64,000 nt of DNA from Apostichopus japonicus (taxonomy: Eukaryota > Echinodermata > Holothuroidea > Aspidochirotida > Stichopodidae). Position 1 is the stretch's first letter, and every line of letters begins with the position of its first letter. Below the pieces are notes generated by a model. The model saw only the letters and a list, made by a program, of their open reading frames with translations. It ran no database searches and had not been told where the DNA came from. The DNA lies in contig NC_092569.1 of assembly GCF_037975245.1 (NCBI RefSeq), positions 36,514,168 through 36,578,167 of the forward strand, read 5' to 3'. A program made the translations under genes and the position numbers. This document shows, in pieces, positions 34,107 to 48,100 of the stretch.

Positions 34107-37100
34107 CAACATCAGCTTTGTTCTCTAGCTCCTCTTCATCAGTTTTCTCCTCAACTGCTTTCATGAAAGTGATGATGGAGTTATTAACCTCTTGGAGTTG
34201 ATTCGCAATCTCTTTAGGGTCACGTGGGTGATCATCATCTCCATCTAAGTCAATCACCTGCTCCGTGCCAATCCCAACTCTGCTGTCTTTTCCCTCTTCT
34301 CTTTGAGTTGTCAAGACTACAGAAGAAAAAGAAGACTATCACCAATCCGTAGTAACCGTTAACTTAAAATTGGCTGTGAGGGGAGGTTCGTTCATGCAAT
34401 CTAGTCTTGCTCCCCCTGATCCCCCCCCCCCCCAGCTCCACCACTTTCCACTATTGAAGCCCCAAATCATCATCGACAATCCCTGCCTGCAAAAGTGAAC
34501 TTTGTCCCTGGGATGTTCTGTACCAAATGTATATAAATGATGATAAAGATAGCTGGCCTAAAGTTTAGCTTGCACTTTGAGGGGAGGGAGGGAGGGGAGT
34601 ATGTTAGTTTGCTTCTTTGCTTTCCTGTAAAGATTTTGTCTCCATCTTGTGCCGCCTGCATCACTGATTGTGAACTAAAGATGCATTACAAAAGTCACTG
34701 GACCTTCCATGTTACTTTCCAAAATAATCATGATTAATGTCACAGTCACAAACAATTAGCCAGAGCAGTTACTAACCATCTTAATACATTTGTAGGACGG
34801 GAAGAGAGAGGACCTCAGTTCCCCTTACTAAAACTATGCTATCAATTATCTGTTCTCTGATCGTATGGATACGAATGAAGGCCAATATGATGGAGTAGTA
34901 ATTTAACAGATACTTTTTCCCCACCCCGGGCTGCAACCCTTACCTCCCTCTCCCTACTGTCCCCTTAGACTTTACATATGCAGGGTTGGTTTTCCATCTT
35001 TTGTCAGGAGCCTCTATGAACAAGCAAGCAATATTTACCAGCGTCCGCGTGTGACATGTGCACAGTGCTCACCAGTTCCCGAGTTGCATACAGAAAAGAT
35101 GCATGGAGGAGGCTGGGGAGGGGGGATTTTCCTGTAATGCAGTGAACAGCTCCACCCCCATACTGAATGAATGGAAGACTACAATAAGAGGAGGCTTACC
35201 TGGAAATGTCAGAGTTTGATTTTCATCAGAGTGCTTGGAGTCATCCACAGATGATATGACATCCTGGGATTGTGAAATGCTCACAGGAATTATTTCAGCT
35301 GTAAATACAATTAACAGTGAATCAACTTCAATAAATACTTGACGTACTGAGCATATATTGCATTAACACTCCAAGTCCCATCTCCCCATCACCCACCTCA
35401 TCCATATTCCCCCCCCCCCCTCTCTCTTCCAAACTCTCACACTCCACATGTTGCTCCCAATCTACACCATTTCAACTCTGTCCACACCACCACAGTCACC
35501 CCAACCCCCCCCCCACCCCCACTAGGTTGGACATTCAAATCCAGTTTCAAGAGATATCCATCCTCATTAGAACAAAGGAATCAATTAGCGACCTGTAATG
35601 ACGACGAGTTAACTTGGATATGTCTGTTAATTACTGATAACTTACATAATCTCTTTCTCTTATTGAGTTCCTTCCTACGATTAGCAAACCAATGGTAGAC
35701 TCGCTCCGGTGTGACTATACAACTCTCTGGAATCGCATGGCCTGAAAATAATGAAATTTCATCAAAATATTGAAACTGACACTCAGTGAGCCTTCATGTC
35801 CATAACTAGGATGATTCTAGGCAAGCAATTCTCATAGGACAAGAAGAAGATATAAGACAGTTCCTTATCAACAAATGTGTTTGGGGTGCTGCTACTCCTC
35901 CCCTAGGACCACTCTGCATATTATCATTATGTTCCCTTACATCCTGCCTTAATTGTCTGGTATATCTTTCCTTGCATTATCCCTACCATTCCCTCCTCCA
36001 CCATTGACTCCTGCACAAATATGCACTTTACCTGGTATTTCCTGCATTGTCTTACTAATCCCTCACCAGCCCCCCCTCCCCCACCTCAGCCTTGAGTCCT
36101 ACACCACTATGTGCTTATCTGGTATTTCCTGCATTGCATTACCATTCCCTCACCAGTTCCTCCCCTCCCCCACCGTTTAGTTCTGCACCACTGCATCCTT
36201 ACCTGGCATTTGTTTGATTGTCTTACCAATCCCTCACCAGCCCCCCACCTCCAGCCTTGAGTCCTACACCACTATGTGCTTATCTGGTATTTCCTGCATT
36301 GCATTACCATTCCCTTACCAGTTCCTCCCCTCCCCCACCGTTTAGTTCTGCACCACTGCAAACTTACCTGGCATTTGTTTGATTGTCTTACCAATCCCTT
36401 ACCAGCCCCCCACCTCCAGCCATGAGTCCTGCACTACTATGTGCTTATCTGGTATTTCTTGCATTGTATTACCATTCCCTCGATCACCAGTTCCTCCCCT
36501 CCCCCACCCTTAAGTTCTGCACCACTGCATCCTTACCTGACATTTGTTTCATTGTCTAACCAATCCCTCACCAGCCCCCCGCCCCACCTCAAGCCTTGAG
36601 TCCTGCACCACTATATGTGCTTATCTGGTATTTCCTGCATTTTACTACCAGTTCCTCCCCTCCCCAACCCTTTAGTTCTACACCACTGCATCCCTACCTG
36701 GCATTTGTTGTATTGTCTAACCAATCCCTCACCAGTCCCCCTCCCCCCACCTCCAGCCTTGAGTCCTACACCTATATGCGCTTACCTAGTATTTCCTGCA
36801 TTGTATAACCATGGCATTACCTCACCAGTTCCTCCCCCACCCTTTTGTTCTGCACCACTGCATCCATACCTTGCATTTATTTCATTGTCTTACCAATCCC
36901 TCACCAGCCCCCCCCCCCCTTAACCACCTCCAGCCTTGCGTCTAGCATCACTATACACTTATCTGGTATTTCCCGCATTTTATTACCATTCCTTCACCAG
37001 TTCCTCCCCCCTAGTCCCACACACCACTGTCCTCACCTGGTATTTGCTGCATGGCGTTACAAGCGTCCGAGAGTCGGATTCTTTCTAAATCATTCGGGTA

Positions 37101-39230
37101 AGGGTTCTTCTTGAAATAGGCCTCCAGAACTTTGGTGCAGCTCTCTTTCCACACAAATCGCTCCCGGCGGATCTTGAAATTCTTGGCCAGTTCTATGTTG
37201 GAATGACTGTAAGGACTGAATCTGTTCGTGGGTGCCCGGATGAAGTTGTCATAATTAGTTTGGTGATATTGCGTAGTAGTAGGTGTGCTTACAGCTGGAG
37301 CTAAACCGCCCGCTATTTATTAATTGCAAGAACAAACATAAAAGAACGTCTTATTAAAAAGTAACCCCAACTAGCGATCAGAAAAGACACCCAGCATTTG
37401 ATGAGCCTCTTTATTCTGAATTAAGTTTTACATAAACTGTCTCACGTTAACAGAGAAAAGGAAAGTGTGAAGGCTACTCGGGAGTCTGTCATCTATATCT
37501 TTTCTTACGATCTTACGATGATTGGCGGCAGTAACCTTATCTTAAATTTTCGACAGATGTAAATGAAACTTCCAAGTGTATTTGACAAAACAACTGATTG
37601 GAGGTACTCCTTGTGACTTGACTGCATTAATTGGAATGAATAACATTAATGATAAAACAATGCAAGCGTTTACCATCTAGCTCCCTCTTCTTGCCGATGT
37701 ACCACTTGCACATGAGTGCGATAGTTCCATTCCGCATTGAGCGTACACTGTGAAAGTACTGCGAGATGTAACTGCCTGTCACCCCAATATCACGACCCAA
37801 TTGATTCTGTGAGAGATTGTTCTTGGCCAAGAATTCCCGAATTTCGTCTCTTACAGCTGGTAGCCCCTTACTGAAGAAATCAAGAATCGAAACTGTACTC
37901 TGGGACTTGGTTCCTGAACTAAAAAGTTGGGTGTATGCACAATATTAAGAGTGAAGCTCGAATTTCGTTAAAAAATCAATTTGAACTATAGATTTGAGCA
38001 TCGATGATTCAAAACCAAATACACCAGACAAGATTTGTGCATGTACCTGGGAATTTTTAAATTTTATTTTTCTTCATCTTAAAGAGAAATAAATGATTTC
38101 ACATTGTTAATTGAAATCTTGATATCGAAATATGGGGTGGGGGGTTCGAATGTGATCTACTTTGTCTGTTAACTCTCGACTCTTTGAGGGAGTAGATTAC
38201 AGTGGGTGGTGCGTGGTGTAATTTACACTTAATATTCGTCAAAAACCTGAGTCCTATCCGATTATAATATTGTTGTTGATTTATCCCTGAAATATGATAC
38301 ATTTTGTATATTTGCCCAGTTATCAATGTTCTGTGTATTTAGAATCGATAAAATTGAAACTTTTGCTAGTGGAAACATTATTTTCAGCTGTGGATAGTTT
38401 AATTTTATGTAGAAACATAAAAATATTTACCGCTCAATTGTCATGATAACATTACAGATTCTGCTGTTGATATTATGTAGGCAATTCAAAATGCTTCGAG
38501 AACGCGGTTTTGACCTAAGATGCAGAAATTTCCAACATAATTGTGAAGCAACCGTACTATCCCTTTAACATCAGCGCTGTTTTCATCTTTATTTCTTAAA
38601 TAGTGATCGGCTACTGTAAACGACAAGGCAAATCCTGATTTGGGAGACGGATCATTTGGACATTTTTATTGAACTGTATATTACGTCATGCATGATCAAA
38701 TTAATGAACGCCATGTTTGAAAATACAACATGCAAAGAAATAACTAACCTCAGCAATGTTTGTATCTCTTCATCGGCTACTTGGAATTCGTCCACCTTTA
38801 GTCTATTCGCATAACGATCTTGTGACCCTTCAGTCGCAGTGGGCGGGGCAACATCTTGTAGACGACCGGAGGCGTTCCTTGCAGCTGTCCCTGGTGAGGG
38901 CGTCGGTTGCACCACTTGCGACGTGAATGACGTTGTATCGACGTCATTAAGAACATGATCACCAGTCCCCGTGACTACACTTGGTTGACCAATGTCGAAT
39001 CGACTGCTGGTTGCTGTGGATTGAGGGCTTGGCTGCTGTGCTGATACGGGACTATGGAGTGGGCTTTGATCGATTCTACTCGTGGTATGCGGGGAGTAAC
39101 CACCAAACTCGCGCTCAAACCGATTCATGGAATCGATTGCATGTATGATATCATCACGTGACAGTCCCGTATTCATTAAGCGACGAAGAAGCTCAATTTG
39201 TTCAATAGTGTATCGAGGCTCCTCCCCCAT
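34090..39230 (-). CDS. HMBOX1: homeobox-containing protein 1 (HMBOX1/HOT1), 6 coding exons
   Basis: Exons (transcript order): 39230-38749, 37918-37674, 37312-37037, 35741-35646, 35298-35200, 34316-34090. Phases agree; 1,425 nt, 474 residues (vertebrate family members are about 420). Residues 1-40 are the HNF1-like N-terminal domain (EEPRYTIEQIELLRRL, then LSRDDIIHAID). A Ser/Thr/Pro-rich linker follows. Residues ~180-240 form the POU-specific-like domain (AVRDEIREFLAKNNLSQNQL ... GSYISQYF). Residues ~290-366 are an atypical homeodomain with an extended loop (RRERFVWKESC ... VYHWFANRRKELNKRKR). The tail is acidic (DLDGDDDH, EEKTDEEELENKAD). Known family roles: transcriptional regulation and binding of telomeric TTAGGG repeats. 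Two minisatellites overlap its coding edges (exon 3 donor and stop codon). The acceptor before the first coding exon at 39258-39260 implies an upstream noncoding exon. Confidence 0.93.
34417..35199. other. HMBOX1 intron 5
   Basis: Intron between the last two coding exons (34317-35199). It contains a C-run at 34421-34434 and a purine-rich run at 34578-34598. Nothing else recognisable. Confidence 0.5.
35940..37061 (-). repeat. alternating ~80-85 bp minisatellite carrying copies of the HMBOX1 exon 3 splice donor
   Basis: About 14 monomers alternate in two types, making a ~165-bp dimer. Key plus-strand motifs are CTTATCTGGTATTTCCTGCA (type A) and CCTTACCTGGCATTTGTTTG (type B), followed by CCAATCCCTCACCAGCCCCC-like spacer. 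The right-most unit is the real 3' end of exon 3 plus its donor (37037 boundary; CTCACCTGGTATTTGCTGCA). On the minus strand type B units read CCAG|GTAAGG or similar, a good donor. Type A units read CCAG|ATAAG, so the GT is lost. Confidence 0.9.
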
Positions 39231-39257
39231 AGTGTATGGCTGTAGTATTCCACGATG

Positions 39258-41655
39258 CTGAAATCTTTATGCGTGAAACAAAATAAAGTAAAATATACAC
39301 TCTCATATTTGCAAATTATGGGAAGACAACAATTTGTAGGTGTTGTTTCACCCGATTGTAACTAATTGAAATATTCTTTTTATTCGCAACGGGATTTATT
39401 GGATGGATGGCCTTCAGTGTGGATGGGGGGGGGGGTGCTGATGAGACGAACGAGACCTCAAATTTACAGAAACTCTACAACGTCTACACCACGCTCAGAG
39501 CTTCACAGACGAGAGACAAAATCTAGGGGATACAGAAGAACATGAACATGATCGAGGGGCAGGGGACATGTGACTTTAGGGACAGACCATCAATTAATCT
39601 CAAACCCTTTTTTTCGACACTCGAATGTTTCTAACGAAGAGGAACCTTTTTTATTACCGTCCATTTTTTCTAAAATGATAAACGCGGCCACACCTCTGTG
39701 TTATGATTATCCAAACGTTTGTTTCATGCACATGTATCATGTGTGTACAAAAGGAAAGCTCAGTTTGGGGGAGATGTGTACGTTCTGAAATCGGACAAAA
39801 AGTGGGTGACCAATGTCCAACCATGACGAACTAGCTGTACCTTACACAATTTTGGCACATTTCCAAGTCCAATATGAAGTAGGCTACGGTAGGTCTAAGC
39901 AATTTCAGAAACTGAAAACGGTTTGATATCTCCATTGGTTCACGTCACAATATAGGCATTCAATACTACGCGGTCAGAGCCTTAGTGACCCCGGTCGGGC
40001 CCACGAGACAACTTATGTCACAGGGACGCTTCCCCTCCCCCCTGAATATATATATTTTCGGGGCCCGTCTATATTTTCTCGGGTCCCCTGGATTGTAGAT
40101 CCCATTGAGCCCCTGTACCCCACCCCTCGTCAGGCCTGACTACGGAACACTTCATGACCACATATATGATCACTGTCTCGAGTATGCGTATACTGGGAGT
40201 GACTGCCTTTGTTTTCTTCTAGGAGTCCCTGTACTGTGAGACCTGAAAGTTCGGGCGAGTCTCTCTTACAAGTTTAGTCCATGTACTGTGAGACCTGTCA
40301 GACGATTTAACGAGTCTCTCTTACAAGTTTCGTCCCTGTACTGTCCTGTAAGACCTGAGAGGATCTTCAGTTCATTTTATATTGGGATAGTCATAATAGC
40401 GAGTGATCGTGTTTCGCCAGTAACACATGCCCATACACGTACGTGTTGACAGCCATCATGCACTTACTCAGTGGCGTAGCCAGGCCTTTGGAATGGGGGG
40501 GGGGGGGCATGGGCAGCAAAATGAAAGCACAATTGGGGGAACAGAATGAGGATGCTGGCTGGCGACAGAGGCAGTGTGAGCGTGCCAGAGCGAAGATAAG
40601 TTCATCGATCGTTTCCAGAACTATACCGGACGTGCCTCCCATTCTCCCTTGGCGAAGTCATTGCCTCTAATTCATGTAAATGCGAACAGTAGGGCCTATA
40701 TAGGCCTACTAGCTCTGAAATCATGTAGTCTGCTAAATTAATTTCATCAAGCACATTTGCAACGGGCGGGCAATGCTGATTGTTATACTTTTTGTATTAA
40801 AGTTTCCTGTAAAACCACCGGATCATATGAAATCTCCAAGAGCAATGATTGTGTCAATTATTTCCAATATTTGTATCTTTTCTTATTAAGGGGGAGGGCA
40901 GCCAGATTTTGGTTCTTACGGAAATCTGTATTGGCTATTAGCCATATTCGATTCTGACTCTGTCGATCAGATCAATCTTGACAAACTTCCGATGACTGTT
41001 GTTTTTTCACACCTCAATGAATGTGATATCGATGAGGTAGTTAGGCCGCCGCCGCGCCACGGAGGTGAGAATACGGACCTTGGTTTTTTAGGATCATAAT
41101 TGCTCGAATAAAACCATTCCATATTTATTATGAATCCCGGAGGGTTTTTGTTAAATGCTTATTATAGTTGGTCCCTACAGTGATCATCGACGAATGGCAC
41201 CCGCCGTCTCTGTGAACTAATCAACTTGAATTAGTTTATTTCACTCATGTGTTATATTTACCCCCAGCAAAGCATGCCCGGCAGTCATTATTCTTATTTC
41301 TATTAAACTATGATAGGCCTTTTTTCGAACGAAAGTTCTGTTAATAACCAGAACACGTCCAACTGCAAAGTTCTGATGATTTTCTGTGCCCTCCTTTCTT
41401 TTTCGAATTTCAGAATGAATCGATTTGGGAATTAAATGATTATCTCGCCCACCTGCAGTTCAACAGCTACACATATCATGAATGTGGTATATATACATCA
41501 TAATGCATAGTCAACACTCCCGCTGTACATAGTGTACAACTGTCTGTATGGCTAACGACGTACTAGTAGCAGTGATAAACTAGTCGTTTTTCTATAATGC
41601 TGTTAACACAACTAGCTTACTACTGTTGTAACTAGAAAGTGGTTAATACCCTTAC
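39258..41655. other. HMBOX1 upstream/5' intron, no other gene seen
   Basis: Likely the first intron of HMBOX1 if the noncoding exon near 41656 is real. It holds a G-run (39426-39436), a ~65-bp tandem of about two copies (40220-40352, with CTGTACTGTGAGACCTG and GAGTCTCTCTTACAAGTTT), and at 40471 a CAGTGGCGTAGCC motif next to a G-run. That motif resembles the end of the MITE at 8247-8641 but has no visible partner end. Confidence 0.4.
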
Positions 41656-41760
41656 CTTATCAATTTTCCAGCAACCAAACTGACAAAACAAGTGAACCGC
41701 CGAGAATTTCCCACAGAAATATTGCCTAGCCATCCAATCTAGTCAGTTGAGTTGGCCGTA
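41656..41760 (-). other. candidate noncoding first exon of HMBOX1
   Basis: On the minus strand a consensus donor (ATAAG|GTAAGG) lies at 41656/41655, in the right orientation to splice to the acceptor at 39258 (GATTTCAG|CATCG), 27 bases before the HMBOX1 ATG. The upper limit is a guess. No protein evidence is possible for a noncoding exon. Confidence 0.35.
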
Positions 41761-42127
41761 ATATTACATGGTGATATGGTTGGTTATGATAACATGGATT
41801 ATGTTAATGTCCACTAACGTCAACTAACCAAGGGTCAAAGGCTGGTAAAAGGTTTAGTTAGTTGAACACAATGCTCATGAATAATTCATTTGCTGAATAA
41901 TTCATATATATTATAATTAGAATTTTGTGAAGAATGGACACGGCCTTACTCGATGTTTGCATGCTTGTAAGTTGTATACTGTGTCAGTACTTTGAGCTCA
42001 ACTTGTCGACTACCGACCAGGCAGATTGACCGATAACTTACTAGTAGGTCTACAGTAAGGGTCTATCATCTGACTCTGCAAAAGACAGTACATATATCTC
42101 TGCTTCTGCGAACTACTTTTCTGACAA
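41761..42127. promoter_or_regulatory. possible shared promoter of HMBOX1 and UCKL1
   Basis: The two genes diverge here, with candidate 5' ends less than 500 bases apart. No clear TATA box or CpG cluster is visible, and an inverted TTCAT/ATGAATAATTCAT stretch lies at 41875-41905. Inference from gene arrangement only. Confidence 0.25.
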
Positions 42128-45100
42128 ATGGAGGAAGATATTTCTAGGCCGAGATCTGCCGGTTCAGACAGCAGGTATGCATAGCGTTGTCAGACCGGTT
42201 AACATGTACACCTAATCTCTAGTCCTAACTTAGGTCCAGCCGGCTTAGGCCTAAGTCCTAAGTTGCCTAACAAGTAACATTGCCTGCAACAATCTAGCAT
42301 ATATGATACAGGCAATCCTAGTGGTCGTAGGCCCTACGGGTTGGATCCTTCGTAGGCCGAAACACCCTACCACCCTAAGCCTAACTAAAACATAACTTGG
42401 TTTAATGGTTATGAGGACCTTACTTTGTATAACCTTACAACTTACAAGGACCATGCTTGGTGAATAAGAGAATTCCACATGATTTTGGATGGATAAGGAC
42501 AAGACTACCCTGATGCTCGTATTATTCCCCCAGGTAGCGGGTGAATAAGAAAACGTAATATTCACGGGGCAGCTGGATAAAGAAGCATATCAAGCAGTAT
42601 ATCCTATGTTGTTTCTAGGTTTACATGTACATGTGACACTGAAAATGTTATATGCAATATTTTATTAAATTTGAATGGCTATTGTATACTAGGCCTAGAA
42701 CTATCTTATTTTATAAATAGGCAGTACAGTATGTTGTAGTCTATGCCTTGTACTACCAGGCGGAAGCTGGTCACTTCGCCCAACAACCATTTCACCCTAC
42801 TGCCATTTCGACCAACCTTACCATTTCGCCCAACCATGTTGGTCATTTCGCCCAACCAGCATGGTCATTTCGCCCAATCTTGCTGGTTATTTCGACCAAC
42901 ATTGATTAAATATTATACTTCAATATAACGGACGCAGAGAATTCAATGGGTTTGGTCAATTTGATAAGGAAACGTTCGGGAATTGTTAACGCTACGGGAT
43001 ACGAACCGAATATTAAGGAAACTTGAAGTCGTGGTTACAGTCGGTAGGATATACAGTAGATCAGTGTTTTAGGGGTTAGGTTTGATAGGTTTTTATGGAG
43101 ACCGATTCCCCTTTGTTTGTATAACATTAGATTAACACTGTAGAACTAGATTAACACCTAACTGCTGTGAACAATACCCTTGATTAACGATCAGACTCCG
43201 ATCGATATCGAACGGACATCACTTTATTTACCTACCACGAAGTAATATAACCCAAAATAAATCAAATTGAACTAGTGAAATAGAAAAATTAAAAATATTA
43301 TTCTGACTGAATATGAGTAAACAAATGGTTGGTCGAAATGACCATGCTAGTTGGGCCAAATGGCAGTTGGGCCAAATGGTTGTTGGGCGAAGTGACCAGA
43401 AAGCCTACCAGGCTACCACATGTGTGTGTGTGTTGGTGGGATGTGTATGTAAAGCAAGGCAAGTTGTCATTGTGTTCAATGTGTTGACATTTGAGTTCTA
43501 CGATGTGGATTAATATTTGTAGTCTGTAAAACTAACTTCAACCTGTGATAATCAAATGAGATTACCCAGCTTTATGATTACCACCATCATTATGGATATT
43601 ACAATTTTAACTGTATTGTCCTTGACTAATTCCTGCTCAATCTATCTTATGGTGAGGAGGATTCGCACTTGGACTAAATCAAACTCTTACCCATGACGGA
43701 TTACTTCAGTATGATTCAGATTGCAATATAACTGTCTGTCTCTCCAAGTAATTCATGGTACAATGTGCTAACTACATATTTCCCAACTAAACGTTCAGTT
43801 ACCAGGGCTGTTTTTGTCCATTCCAATGATCTGAAATAACTGAATACATTCTTGGACTGTTGAAGGTAATTTTGAAGTCAAAGGAACCAGTCTTTTTGTA
43901 GATGTCTTGACTGCTTCTCCAAAGTGTCGGTTATTTTATTCCGCTCAACACCAGACTTCTTTATCATCTGTTGCCATAGTAACTGCAGTACTGGTTCTGC
44001 CAGTGAGGATACTTTCTCTGGCAAAATACAATCTCCTCCAACTACACCAGGAAAGAAAAAGCAAAGAACTATGTCGTCCGGAGGAAATGAAAATGTAATA
44101 AGAACAAATACAAGAACTATTTACACAGCAGGGCGCCCTCCTTGGTATGACTCACAGGGACAACTTAAAGAAGCTTTTGTTATTGGTAAGACCACAAGGC
44201 AAAATTATTTAAGGATTAAATGACTTAGGTTTATATGTGTTACTTGATGTCTTCTTAATTAGTTAGAAAATGTAAGTTGTGCTATACTCTGTGAAGCAAC
44301 TTTTAAGTGAGGTAGAGGGGAGGGAGGGAGGGGGGCTGGAATATAATATCTTATTACAGTACTCATCTTCTTGGCCAATCCTACAGTATATAACTGTAAG
44401 ACGTAAAGCAACCGTTTCTCTTGTATAGATCTTTAACCTACACTGCCAGAAACATTAATGTTTATGTCTCCACAAATTACTTGCCTGCCACTAAGTCCAT
44501 ATATGAGGATCATTGATTTATTCAAACAATCCTGCATGCCTAAGATTTATCCTTCTTTGGAACAGAATACCAGATATTTTAGTCATTATTAGTGAAAATG
44601 AGATGAATTTGTAGTGGACAAGTTACCAGTATTGGTTAACTAGCATTGTTTATTGTATTTACAGGTCTTTGTGGTGGCAGTGCCTCTGGTAAAACAACCG
44701 TAGCTAATCGTATTATTAGTGCCCTTGATGTGCCGTGGGTTACTCTGCTCTCCATGGACTCTTTCTATAAGGTACAGTATAGTATCAAATGTCAATATTG
44801 TTATGTCATTATTGTGTTTTCACTGTTGTGATGGCATTATTGTGTCACTATTCTGTAGTAGTCACTTTTCTGTAGCAGTCACTATTCTGTAGTAGTCACT
44901 ACTCTGTATTAGTCAATATTCTGTAGTGGTCGCTATTCTGTACAAGTTTAGTCACTATGCTGTACTTAGTCACTATTCTGTAGTAGTGACTATTAATGAC
45001 ATTACACCAATCTTACCGAACTTTATTCAGACTGGAAAGCCTAGATTGTTGAATTCAAACAAATCAAATCAAATAAATCATGAAAGTGTATGGTGCCAAA

Positions 45101-48100
45101 ATAAATCATTTCTTTAGTGATTTCTGATGTTCATTCTCTTATTTTTGCTCTGGAAATTTTTTCTCTTTGAACACCAATTGTACTTACAATCTACTCCAAT
45201 CTATGACAGATTTCATCATGTTAGTTTTGTTTTGGTATCGTCATGCTCATAATTACCTCTTTGCTCTGCATATTTTCCTTCATCAAGGTTCTGAATGAGG
45301 AGCAGCACATCAAAGCAGAGATGAACGAGTACAATTTTGATCACCCTGATGCCTTTGATTATGACCTGATGGTGGAGACCCTGAAAAAACTCAGAGTTGG
45401 AAAGCATGTGGAGGTAAGATAATTGAGAATGGTCATTATAGTCTGGGAAATAAATTCCTTCAACCATTTCTGTAGCAATTTGGAGTGTATCAATTCTGGT
45501 GCTCTTAAAATATAGAAAGCCCTCTTCGTCAGTGTGTACAAAACTGTAATGTAAGTAAGTAAGTATAACTTTATTACTCCAATGAAGGAAATTAAGATCT
45601 TGCACATCAAATGTAAAAGACAGTACAAAAATATGGCTATGTTACAAATATGAAAAACAGGGAAAGAACGGAACGATAAAACATTAAACAATCGAACAAT
45701 AAAACACACATAGGCAGGACCTAACGGCTCAAGTTATCATTGTAAAGCCTTATTGCACGTGGAATAAACGAATTGCGATGACGGTTGGTTCTCATGGGTG
45801 GGAGACGCAGTCTGCCAGTGCCCCTAGTTATGATATGATCGTGCAGATAACAGTGAAGCGGGTGATCATGGTCATTCCAAACAATGTCTAGTTTGTTTTG
45901 GAGCAAGCACACATAAATTTCCTCAACTGTTGATTGTGGGTCTCCAATGACTCTACCCGCTTTACGAATAATGCTGTCAATACGGTCTTTGTCAGTCCCC
46001 GTGGCGTTCCCGCCCCAACCGACGAGACAATACCGCCATACGCCACAGATAGTAGTGTTGTAAAAAATGTCCATTATAGAAGTACAGACGTTAAAACTGG
46101 CCATCTTATTTAAACAATACAACCTGCTATTCAGCTTCTTGATTAGAGCATCCACCTGATCGACCCAAGTTAAAGAATCGTTCAAGTGAACGCCAAGGTA
46201 CTTGTAAGAGGACACCCTTTCAACTTCCATACTCTTGATAATGACAGGTGGTGGTGGGGCAGTACTACGGCGAAAATCAATAACCATCTCCTTCGTTTTG
46301 GAGATATTCAATTGAAGAAAGTTGGTGTCACAGTAGTCCATGAATGACTGCAGCTGACGGGGATATGCCTCATCATCATCACCATGGATGAGACCAGTCT
46401 TGGCTGTATCATCAGCGAACTTGATAAGGGGGCACATCTCCTCCTGAGACCTACAGTCAGCCGTGTACAAAGTAAAGAGAAAAGGTGCAAGGACAGTTCC
46501 CTGGGGAGCTCCAGTGTTGGACAAAATTACACCTGACCGGCATGTAGGACCGAGACTAACAAACTGGGTTCTTTCTGTCAGATAATTCATTATCCAGTTA
46601 ATGAACCCATGAGGGATGTCCATGCTGATAAGTTTCTTTGTGAGAATGTGTGGCTGGATAGTATTAAAGGCGGAAGAAAAATCGAAAAACGTCACCCGTG
46701 CAGAGGTGCCGTGTTGCTCTAAATGAGAATATAACCACTGAAGTAAAACAAGGATTGCATCCTCGCAGCTACGACTAGCTTTGTAGGCAAATTGTAAGGG
46801 GTCTGAAAAAGGGGTGACCAAAAGTTTAAAGTGTTTCAAAAATAAACGCTCACAGACTTTCATGGGCACAGCCGTTAGGGCAATGGGGCAGAGGTCATTC
46901 ATACACGATATGACCGGCCACTTATACTCAAGGAGCTATCCTGGATTGCTTCCAGAGATGAGGCACTTCTCCCGTTTCAAAAGATAAATTGTAAATTTTA
47001 GTAAAAATGTGAGCCAACTCTAGGGCACAATGTTTTAAAACTATGGGTGAAACATTATCTGGTCCGGCAGCCTTTGATGGATGTAACTTTAAAAAATGCC
47101 TGCGAACCTAATTCTCTGACACTACTATGTTACAGTTAGAATCTGTCAATGAAGTTTTCAAACCATGGAGATCATCCGAAAAATCATGATCATCAAAACG
47201 GTTGTAAAATGTGTTCAAACCATTGGCATAGTCTCTGGTGATTGCAGGTAAGTGGCAAGATTTAGATTTGCTATAGCCACTCATAAGTCGGATACCGTCC
47301 CAAACACGTTTCATATTATTTGTCTTTGAATAAGCCCTCGATCTTGTCACGGTAAGCGGGTTTTTCTTCGGCGATCACCTTTTTGAGCTCCTTCTGTACC
47401 TCTTTCAATGCATTTGTGTCACCTTTTTTGAAGAGTCCTTTCTTCTTGTTGATAATTACCTTCACCCTCTTCGTAATCCACGGTTTATTATTCGGGAAGA
47501 TCTCGACCTGCTTCGATGGGATGGCATTCTCGACACAGAATGAGATGTAATCACTTATTGTCTGGGTTAGCTCGTGCACGTCAGCGCTGGCCTCCACGAA
47601 TATATCCCAGTCGGTAGAGTCCAACTTTGCCCGGAGATGGTCAATAGAGGCATTATTCCACTGCTTTACTGCTATTGTTTGGGGTTTCTCCCTTTGTATC
47701 TTGGGTCTATAGCGAGGCACCAGATTGACAAGGTTGTGATCAGCTTTTCCGAGTTTGGGTAATTGAATGGACGGGTAAGCATCTTTGACATTCGTGTACA
47801 ATAGGTCCAGGATAGCTGCATCTCGGGTCGGGCATTTAATCTGTTGGTAGTAGTTCACGCTACTCCTTTTAAGATTACAGTGATTGAAGTCGCCATTGAT
47901 AATAGTTAAAGCATCTGGGGCCATGGTCCCGAATTGATCAATAATGTCAACAAGTTCTGATGCTGCCGATTTGGCCACGTTACGATTTGGCACATAAACA
48001 GTATGAACGATCGCATGCGAAAACTCTCTTGGCAAGTAATATGGGCGTAGACTAACAGTTAGAACTTCGATATTTGGTGAGCACGAATGGCGCTTGATGA

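Noticed and set aside
40471-40700. second MITE starting CAGTGGCGTAGCC
   Set aside because: Only one end is recognisable; no inverted partner or target duplication could be found.
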